A stretch of DNA of 5,037 bases from Legionella genomosp. 1. GTDB lineage: Bacteria > Pseudomonadota > Gammaproteobacteria > Legionellales > Legionellaceae. The notes beneath the pieces are model-generated. The model saw only the letters and a list, made by a program, of their open reading frames with translations, did not search any database and was not told where the DNA came from. The DNA lies in NCBI GenBank assembly GCA_945901965.1, contig CAMDMN010000183.1:1-5037 (forward strand), written 5' to 3'. The translations under genes and the position numbers were made by a program. Below, piece by piece: positions 1 to 5,037 of the stretch. Position 1 is the stretch's first letter, and each line of letters begins with the position of its first letter.

Positions 1-1773
1 AATATTATACTCCTCAACTTGATTTTCTAAATTAGCATCAGGCATTGCATTTAAAGCTGCAATGACCAATTGCAATTTAGTTCTACCTTGATATTCATTT
101 ATATCTAATTTATATGCTGCATGTAAATATTTGGCGCGATGATTAGGCCAGATCTTAAGATCTATATTAAAAGCTATTGCATCAATAATACCTTCGCCTT
201 CTAGTAGTTTAAGTGTTAATTTTAAATGATTAGTTCCAACTATCCGCTGTTCAAGAACTTCAAAAACATTATCAAATAAAGGCTCTGGAAATTGTTGTCC
301 CCAAGGGCCTGATTCTTTTATTAATGTAGCTAATTCAAGGTTTAGTTCACCAGATTGTAAAGGCCCATCAGATAAAATTTCACCCTCACATTGTGAATAA
401 TTAATATGCTTTTCTACCTCTAGCTCTAACGCCTTTTTAAAATCAAGGAAATTTTCCGCCTTTAAACTTAAACCAGCAGCCATAGCGTGACCACCAAATT
501 TTATTATCAAGCCTTGGTTATCTTTATCAATGGCCGCAAGGACATCTCTAATATTTAAATTAAATATAGAACGTGCAGATGCCTTAAGCTCACCATCGCT
601 GGCTGATGCAAAAATGATTGCTGGTCGATGATATTTTTCTTTTAATCTACCAGCTAAAATACCGATTACACCTTGGTGCCAAGACTTATCATATAAACAT
701 AAAGCAAGCGGTAATTTAGAACCTTGCTCATTATCATTTAACGCTAATTTATCTAAAGCATGCAAAGCTTGCTCTTTCATTTCCGTTTCAATTTTACGTC
801 GTTCGATATTTAGTTCATTTAATTGCTTTGCATATTCTTTAGCTTTATCTAGATCATCTGCTAATAAACAATTAATTCCTAATGACATATCATCAAGTCT
901 ACCTGCTGCATTGAGTCTAGGTGCTACCGTATAGCCTAAGTCAGTTTCGGTGAGCTTTTGAAAATTTCTGCCAGCAATTTCAATTAAAGCAATGATTCCA
1001 GGGCGACATAATCCTTGCCGAATCCTATTTAACCCCTGATTAATTAAAATTCGATTATTTTTATCAAGAGCTACAACATCAGCTATAGTACCTAAGGTAA
1101 CAAGATCTAAAAATTGCGCCATATTAGGTTCAGCTATAGATTTTTCTTTAAACCAATTACTATCAACTAATTGACGACGAAGAGCTAACATTACATAAAA
1201 AATTACGCCTACACCCGCTATAGATTTAGATGGAAATTTATCACCAACTTGATTTGGATTTACGATAGCGCATGCATTAGGTAAAGTTTCCGCTGGCAAA
1301 TGATGATCTGTAATTAAAACATCTATCCCCGCCGCATTAGCAGTATCAACTCCTTCTATACTTGCAATTCCATTATCAACAGTAATTATTAAATTTGGCT
1401 GCATCGTTTTTGCAACCTCAACTATAGCTTTTGTTAAACCATAACCAAATTCAAAACGATTGGGAACTAAAAAATCAACCTGAGCGGCACCAAAAACTCG
1501 TAAAGCTGAAACGGCTAAAGCTGATGATGTGGCTCCATCGGCATCGAAATCACCAATAATTAATATCCTTTCTTCATTACGAATCGCTTGCTCTAAACGC
1601 TTAGATGCTTTATCAATATCGGTCAAGGAACAAAAAGGCAATAATGATTTTAGATTTTTATCTAAGTCTTCTTCTGTAACTATTCCTCTTGCGGCAAATA
1701 TACGTTGTAAAATAGGATTAATAGTTGAAAGATTAGGTAGTAAATTTGGAATTGGTCGCTTTTTAATAAGCAT
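1..1773 (-). CDS. recJ: Single-stranded-DNA-specific exonuclease RecJ (C-terminal end cut by window edge)
   Basis: RecJ degrades single-stranded DNA 5' to 3' in RecF-pathway recombination, base-excision and mismatch repair, acting in the cytoplasm with metal ions. I translated 591 uninterrupted codons from the ATG at 1773 to the window edge. DHH-family motifs appear in order: DFDADG at residues 75-80, VDNG at 132-135, DHH at 156-158, SIAGVG at 186-191 and ADVV at 231-234. Then come PRLNAAGR at 285-292, WHQGVIG at 365-371 and GGHAMAAG at 427-434 (DHHA1 region). The C-terminal OB-like part has GPWGQQFPEPLF at 489-500 and YKLDINE at 554-560. The match to E. coli RecJ (577 residues) is close throughout, so all catalytic motifs are present. 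E. coli RecJ ends about 14 residues after YKLDINEFRG; this one continues at least 28 without a stop, giving a short acidic tail. The start is fixed by the match and by the GAGAG Shine-Dalgarno at 1781-1785. The gene is probably co-transcribed with the RpfE-type gene 12 bases upstream. Confidence 0.97.
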   Translation of the reverse strand, partial: MLIKKRPIPNLLPNLSTINPILQRIFAARGIVTEEDLDKNLKSLLPFCSLTDIDKASKRLEQAIRNEERILIIGDFDADGATSSALAVSALRVFGAAQVDFLVPNRFEFGYGLTKAIVEVAKTMQPNLIITVDNGIASIEGVDTANAAGIDVLITDHHLPAETLPNACAIVNPNQVGDKFPSKSIAGVGVIFYVMLALRRQLVDSNWFKEKSIAEPNMAQFLDLVTLGTIADVVALDKNNRILINQGLNRIRQGLCRPGIIALIEIAGRNFQKLTETDLGYTVAPRLNAAGRLDDMSLGINCLLADDLDKAKEYAKQLNELNIERRKIETEMKEQALHALDKLALNDNEQGSKLPLALCLYDKSWHQGVIGILAGRLKEKYHRPAIIFASASDGELKASARSIFNLNIRDVLAAIDKDNQGLIIKFGGHAMAAGLSLKAENFLDFKKALELEVEKHINYSQCEGEILSDGPLQSGELNLELATLIKESGPWGQQFPEPLFDNVFEVLEQRIVGTNHLKLTLKLLEGEGIIDAIAFNIDLKIWPNHRAKYLHAAYKLDINEYQGRTKLQLVIAALNAMPDANLENQVEEYNI

Positions 1774-1780
1774 TAGATAA

Positions 1781-1785
1781 CTCTC
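1781..1785 (-). promoter_or_regulatory. Shine-Dalgarno of recJ in the 12-base gap after the RpfE-type gene
   Basis: On the minus strand GAGAG sits 7 bases before the recJ ATG and directly after the TAA stop (1786-1788) of the upstream gene. Such tight packing suggests that recJ is translated from the same mRNA, perhaps by ribosomes re-initiating after the upstream stop. This is the clearest ribosome-binding site in the window and supports the recJ start at 1773. Confidence 0.7.
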
Positions 1786-2661
1786 TTAAATAGATCTCGT
1801 TCTTGTAAATAATTCCATACAACGCCGCATCAAATTTTTTGATTTTTTGTTATATGCTATATTATTCCAATACCAATTAACAGTATGTTTTTTAAGGTAT
1901 TTACATAATAAATCAGACTCTTTTACGCCAAAATTATTAAATAATATCACATTATATTTTGCATAAGAGATATCAGCTGCCATTTCTACATTAGTTGATA
2001 ATAACTTTGCTAACTCAAAGGATTCTTTATCATTACAAACTATTTTTTTATTAGATAGTTTAGGTAATACACCCGCACCCCAAACCCAAACTCCATTGAT
2101 ATTATATTCTAATGCACGGCCTTTATTTAAAATATTTGAGCTTAAAAACATTTGGCTTTCAGTAATAAATTTTTGCCAATATAATGTTTTATCAAGTTGA
2201 TGTAATGCAGGCATAATTGATTGATTATGCATATTATAAACATTCTTTGCGGTAATTGGCGGTAATTTATCAGATCGTAATAACCAGATATCTTTATTAT
2301 GATAATAAAGATCAATATTATCTAAAGCTAAAAACTCTTTAAAATCGTTAAACCATAAACGCGATTCTTCATCTGTTAATTTTAAATTATCAAAAGATGC
2401 CGTTATCATCGCGTCATTATGACTCGCCTGCCAATTAATCAAAGATACTACCAACCACTTCCCTTCTAAACCATGATACTTACGTAATAAATCAGCTATT
2501 GGCATATATTCACTAGTATCATGCAAAGTCGCATATAAATTACAATAAAAATTTCCATATTCTTTTATGGGGATAGAACCTTCAGGAAGTTCATTTGAAG
2601 ATGAATTTACAATTATATCCATTAAATTAGTGAGCCTAGTTACATTCCCACAAAAATTCAT
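1786..2661 (-). CDS. RpfE-type conserved protein (function not established)
   Basis: This 291-residue protein resembles the RpfE-type family, named from the rpf cluster of Xanthomonas, where rpfE lies beside recJ as here. The biochemical role is unknown, and some database entries label relatives as phosphoglycerate-mutase-like, which I would not rely on. Supporting signatures are an INWQASHNDAMI stretch (residues 75-86), matching the family pattern of a conserved HW or NW followed by a histidine. A long central region contains TESQMFLSSNILNKGR (167-182), like the family's E-x-QM-x-L block with its N and R. The tryptophan-rich VWVWGAGVLP (191-200) matches the WLWGGGxLP block. I see no signal peptide or membrane segment, so it is probably cytoplasmic. 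The N-terminus is uncertain: ATG at 2661 is the most upstream choice, since an in-frame TAA lies at 2668-2670. However, the ATG at 2622 (residue 14, MDIIV) better fits family members, which begin with a short hydrophobic strand. Neither start has a good Shine-Dalgarno. Confidence 0.75.
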   Translation of the reverse strand: MNFCGNVTRLTNLMDIIVNSSSNELPEGSIPIKEYGNFYCNLYATLHDTSEYMPIADLLRKYHGLEGKWLVVSLINWQASHNDAMITASFDNLKLTDEESRLWFNDFKEFLALDNIDLYYHNKDIWLLRSDKLPPITAKNVYNMHNQSIMPALHQLDKTLYWQKFITESQMFLSSNILNKGRALEYNINGVWVWGAGVLPKLSNKKIVCNDKESFELAKLLSTNVEMAADISYAKYNVILFNNFGVKESDLLCKYLKKHTVNWYWNNIAYNKKSKNLMRRCMELFTRTRSI

Positions 2662-2671
2662 AATGCATTAC

Positions 2672-2695
2672 GTAGCCTGGTTGCTTGCAACCAGG
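2672..2695. repeat. REP-like hairpin with GTAG foot
   Basis: GTAG (2672-2675) is followed at once by a perfect inverted repeat: CCTGGTTGC (2676-2684), TT, GCAACCAGG (2687-2695). As single-stranded DNA or RNA it would fold into a stem of about 8 pairs with a small loop. A GTAG tetranucleotide at the 5' foot of a G+C-rich hairpin is the hallmark of REP sequences mobilised by REP-associated tyrosine transposases (RAYT/TnpA-REP); that is family knowledge. The hairpin is much richer in G+C than the sequence around it. It lies upstream of both flanking genes, so it is not a terminator for either, and no T-run follows it on either side. Only one copy is visible, so calling it a dispersed repeat is inference. 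It could instead be an operator or an mRNA leader hairpin. Confidence 0.55.
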
Positions 2696-2750
2696 ATTCA
2701 ATTATTAAAGTTATTTTGTGAGCAATGCTTATATGATAATATAGCGTAAG

Positions 2751-2756
2751 TATAAT
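2751..2756 (+). promoter_or_regulatory. Probable -10 box for the Mth938-family gene
   Basis: TATAAT, a perfect sigma-70 -10 hexamer, lies 20 bases before the ATG at 2777. This predicts transcription starting near 2763 and a leader of only about 14 bases. No good -35 is found at 16-18 bases upstream (TTATAT or CTTATA are the best available) and there is no extended -10 TG. In AT-rich DNA a TATAAT by chance is likely, so this is tentative. For the opposite direction I could not pick out a convincing promoter: TATATT (minus strand, 2738-2743) and AATAAT (minus strand, 2701-2706) are weak -10 candidates without -35 partners. Confidence 0.4.
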
Positions 2757-2776
2757 TTATCACCTGTATAAACACC

Positions 2777-3142
2777 ATGAATATTAATAAAGAAACAAAA
2801 GACAAACACACCATACGCTCATATAGTAATTCAGAAATTATGATAGGTGAAGATATCTATAAATCTAGCCTTATTATTTCTAAAGATACTATAATCGCCC
2901 CTTGGCAAATCAACTCGATAAAAGATTTAGATCTAACTAAATTAGAACCAATCATAACCCTTAATCCCGAAGTCATAATCATAGGCCATGAATCAAAAGG
3001 TATAATGATTCCGATGCAAATTATGGAATATTTATCCAAAAAAAGAATAGGCATTGAATGCATGACAATAGGTGCAGCTTCCCGTACTTTCAATGTGCTT
3101 TTATCTGAAGATAGATCTGTTGTTGCTGGATTTATTTGGTAA
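2777..3142 (+). CDS. Mth938/DUF498 (NDUFAF3-like) domain protein
   Basis: This 121-residue protein is essentially one Mth938-like domain, the family of archaeal MTH938, many short proteobacterial proteins and the mitochondrial complex I assembly factor NDUFAF3. The bacterial role is not established. Recognisable parts are the N-terminal strand pair with a conserved tryptophan (IIAPWQI, residues 39-45), then PEVIIIG (64-70) followed by HESKG in place of the common GxG loop. The signature block GIECMTIGAASRTFNVLL (92-109) corresponds to the family pattern GxEVMDTxAAxRTYNxL, and EDRSVVAGF (111-119) matches the E-G-R-x-V-A-A end. There is no signal peptide or membrane helix, so it is probably cytoplasmic. 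The ATG at 2777 is the only sensible start: an in-frame TAA lies at 2753-2755 and the next ATG (2840) would remove the first strand. No Shine-Dalgarno is visible, which is odd beside the predicted short leader. It is transcribed away from the RpfE-type/recJ unit and converges on relA. Confidence 0.88.
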   Translation: MNINKETKDKHTIRSYSNSEIMIGEDIYKSSLIISKDTIIAPWQINSIKDLDLTKLEPIITLNPEVIIIGHESKGIMIPMQIMEYLSKKRIGIECMTIGAASRTFNVLLSEDRSVVAGFIW

Positions 3143-3148
3143 ATCAAT

Positions 3149-5037
3149 TCAAACCTGACGACGTGCCTCTAACACATTAGGAACTTGTCCTAATTTAGAT
3201 AATAATTTTGATAAACTATTTAACCCATCAATTTCAATAGTCAATGAAATATAATTAGTATTTTCTTGTTTATTAATTTGCGTTTGCAATGAATATACAT
3301 GTGCCCTTTCATTGGAAAGTAAAGCTGTTATATCACGTAATAATCCTGCTCTATCAAAGGCTTTTATTAAGATATCTACTAAATAATGTTCGCGTGTAGA
3401 GCTTCCCCATGATACCTGTAAAAATCTATGTCGTTGCTTTTCAGTAGCATGAATAATATTTGAGCAATCAAGGCGATGAACTGAAACTCCACGGCCAAGA
3501 GTTATATAACCAATTACTTGATCCCCAGGAACTGGCTGACAACATCTGGCCATATGCGTTAGTAAATTTCCAACGCCTTCGATACGAAGATCTGATCCAA
3601 AACTTTCAGGCTTATGTTGCGTCTTTATAAAATTATTAATGGGCTCTTCAGTTGGCGTTAAATGACCAAGAATTTGACTGACTTTTATATCACCACGTCC
3701 TAAGGAAGCCAACAAATCATCTAATCTCTTAAAATTAAATGCTAAAGCTACTTCATTTAGCCGCAAAGCATTAATACCCAATGCTTTTAACTCTTTATCG
3801 ATAATTTCACGACCAATGTCTTTATTTTTATCATAATTTTGCATTTTAAACCAATGCAAAACCTTAGCCTTAGCACGAGATGTTTTTAAATAATTAAGAT
3901 GTGGATTAAGCCAATCACGAGAAGGTTTTATTTCTTTACCAGTTAAGATCTCAACTTTATCACCGGTCTGCAAAGAATATGTAAGCGGTACTATATTTCC
4001 ATTTACTTTAGAACCACGACATCGATGACCAATATCACTATGTACATAATAGGCAAAATCAAGCGGTGTTACTCCATGCGGCAAATCTAAGACATCACCA
4101 TCTGGAGTAAATACATAGATCCTATCATCAAGAAACTCAGACTCAATAGATTCAGATACACCCTTATTAACCGCCATTTCTCGATGCCAGGCTAAAACAT
4201 CACGCAACCATTCAATTTTACGCTCATGACTTGCTTTTTTATGAGTTGTGCCCTCTTTATATTTCCAATGTGCAGCGACTCCCATTTCTGCTTGTTCATG
4301 CATTTTAAATGTGCGAATTTGCACCTCAAATACACGATTCTCAGGTCCTATTACTGCCGTATGTAAAGATTTATAACCATTTTCTTTAGGATTAGCGATA
4401 TAATCATCAAATTCATCAGGAACTTGCTGCCATAAAGAATGAACCAAAGATAAAACTGTATAACACTGCTCATTTGTTTCAACCAAAATTCTTACCGCAG
4501 TTGCATCATAAATTTCATCTAAGGGAACGTGCTTACGCTCCATTTTCTTATAAATACTGTGAATATGCTTAGAACGACCATAAACTGCGAAATGCCCCTC
4601 GATTATAGGCTTTAAATGTTCATTTAACTCATCAACAATTAAATTTACATACCTATCTCGATCTAGTCGTTTAGCCTTTAACCCTTGAGCTATTGCTTTA
4701 TAATCTAGAGGGTATAAATAACGAAATGATAAATCTTCCATCTCCCATTTAATCGCACCTATTCCTAAGCGATTAGCTAAAGGCGCATATATTTCCATAG
4801 CTTCAGTTGCTATTTGCTTACGATGATCTTCAGGCATTGGCGAAGATGAACGCAGAACACATAGACGTTCGGCAAGCTTAATAAGCACAACACGTGCATC
4901 ATCAACCATTGCCAACAACATCGTACGTACATTTTCAAGCTGATGTTTATTTTGGGAGTATTTATTAAGCGTCTGCAAATTAGACATGGCGCTCATTTTT
5001 TTAATACCTTTAACCAAATGCGCTATATTAGAGCCTA
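3149..5037 (-). CDS. relA: GTP pyrophosphokinase RelA, (p)ppGpp synthetase I (N-terminus beyond window)
   Basis: RelA transfers pyrophosphate from ATP to GTP or GDP when uncharged tRNA occupies the ribosomal A site, making the stringent-response alarmone (p)ppGpp. Numbering from the TTG at 5017, the degenerate hydrolase domain ends near residue 130; it has KLAERLCVLR (47-56) where active hydrolases have KLADRxHNMR. The synthetase domain spans about 146-255, with YGRSKHIHSIYKKM (146-159), Asp171 (equivalent to E. coli Asp275), NGYKSLHT (213-220) and Glu231 in FEVQIRT. The TGS domain is about 298-359, and the zinc-finger/CC domain is about 480-520 with Cys492, Cys493, His514 and Cys518. The ACT domain runs from about 544 to the end at 622. 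The frame stays open upstream of 5017 to the window edge, and those residues (GSNIAHL) still align with E. coli RelA near residue 100, so 5017 is internal. About 100 residues are missing. The full protein should be near 725-730 residues, against 744 in E. coli. SpoT is less likely given the hydrolase residues. Confidence 0.96.
   Translation of the reverse strand, partial: GSNIAHLVKGIKKMSAMSNLQTLNKYSQNKHQLENVRTMLLAMVDDARVVLIKLAERLCVLRSSSPMPEDHRKQIATEAMEIYAPLANRLGIGAIKWEMEDLSFRYLYPLDYKAIAQGLKAKRLDRDRYVNLIVDELNEHLKPIIEGHFAVYGRSKHIHSIYKKMERKHVPLDEIYDATAVRILVETNEQCYTVLSLVHSLWQQVPDEFDDYIANPKENGYKSLHTAVIGPENRVFEVQIRTFKMHEQAEMGVAAHWKYKEGTTHKKASHERKIEWLRDVLAWHREMAVNKGVSESIESEFLDDRIYVFTPDGDVLDLPHGVTPLDFAYYVHSDIGHRCRGSKVNGNIVPLTYSLQTGDKVEILTGKEIKPSRDWLNPHLNYLKTSRAKAKVLHWFKMQNYDKNKDIGREIIDKELKALGINALRLNEVALAFNFKRLDDLLASLGRGDIKVSQILGHLTPTEEPINNFIKTQHKPESFGSDLRIEGVGNLLTHMARCCQPVPGDQVIGYITLGRGVSVHRLDCSNIIHATEKQRHRFLQVSWGSSTREHYLVDILIKAFDRAGLLRDITALLSNERAHVYSLQTQINKQENTNYISLTIEIDGLNSLSKLLSKLGQVPNVLEARRQV

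Noticed and set aside
1529..1780. An 83-codon open frame on the plus strand opposite the start of recJ
   Set aside because: It lies wholly antisense to the RecJ DFDADG region, resembles no protein I know, and its length is expected from a shadow frame.
2661..2670. A 10-bp perfect palindrome, TAATGCATTA, overlapping the first base of the RpfE-type start codon
   Set aside because: Ten-base AT-rich palindromes are common by chance in such sequence, and I see no second copy in the window to suggest an operator.
2727..2745. An imperfect AT-rich dyad (GCTTATAT / ATATAGC) upstream of the -10 box
   Set aside because: It pairs only if a bulge is allowed and is built mostly of alternating A and T, so it is indistinguishable from background.
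2567..2749. A 60-codon plus-strand open frame running through the divergent intergenic region
   Set aside because: It overlaps the RpfE-type N-terminus antisense and reads through the REP-like hairpin. It has no recognisable product and no ribosome-binding site.
2857..3147. A 96-codon minus-strand open frame opposite the Mth938-family gene
   Set aside because: It is the complement of a well-supported domain protein; the plus-strand product matches a known family and this one does not.
3176..3194. A 7-bp hairpin with 5-base loop just past the Mth938-family stop, considered as a terminator
   Set aside because: The stem is AT-rich, lies within relA codons for conserved C-terminal ACT residues, and is followed by mixed sequence rather than a T-run.
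5015..5017. TTG at 5017 as the true start of a shortened RelA
   Set aside because: The frame is open upstream to the window edge and those residues still align with E. coli RelA, so the gene continues outside the window.

Overview
This window of AT-rich DNA (roughly one third G+C by eye) comes from a bacterial chromosome, most likely a gammaproteobacterium. Three things point there. The RelA is a dedicated (p)ppGpp synthetase with a degenerate hydrolase domain, the beta/gammaproteobacterial type. The RecJ matches the E. coli protein closely over its whole length. An RpfE-type protein is encoded directly upstream of recJ, as in Xanthomonas and relatives. The low G+C and the REP-like hairpin would suit a Legionellales-like or host-associated lineage, but that is inference and cannot be settled here.

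Layout, left to right. Positions 1-1773 (minus strand) hold recJ, the 5'-3' single-strand DNA exonuclease, whose C-terminal end runs off the left edge. It is preceded in the same direction, after a 12-base gap, by an RpfE-type gene (1786-2661, minus), and the two probably form one transcript. A 115-base divergent intergenic region (2662-2776) carries a perfect 9-bp inverted repeat with a GTAG foot, resembling a REP (repetitive extragenic palindromic) element, and a consensus -10 box facing right. Positions 2777-3142 (plus) encode a small Mth938/DUF498-family protein. It runs tail-to-tail into relA (3149 to beyond the right edge, minus) with only 6 bases between the two stop codons. About the first 100 residues of RelA lie outside the window.

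The genes are mostly housekeeping: DNA repair and recombination (RecJ), stringent response (RelA), and two conserved proteins of poorly defined role (RpfE-type, Mth938-like). The sequence shows no shared pathway among them. All four frames are intact, with no internal stop or frameshift. I see no tRNA, rRNA, CRISPR array, insertion sequence, phage gene or defence system. The most unusual element is the REP-like hairpin beside the start of the RpfE-type gene. I found no evidence of a novel multi-gene system.
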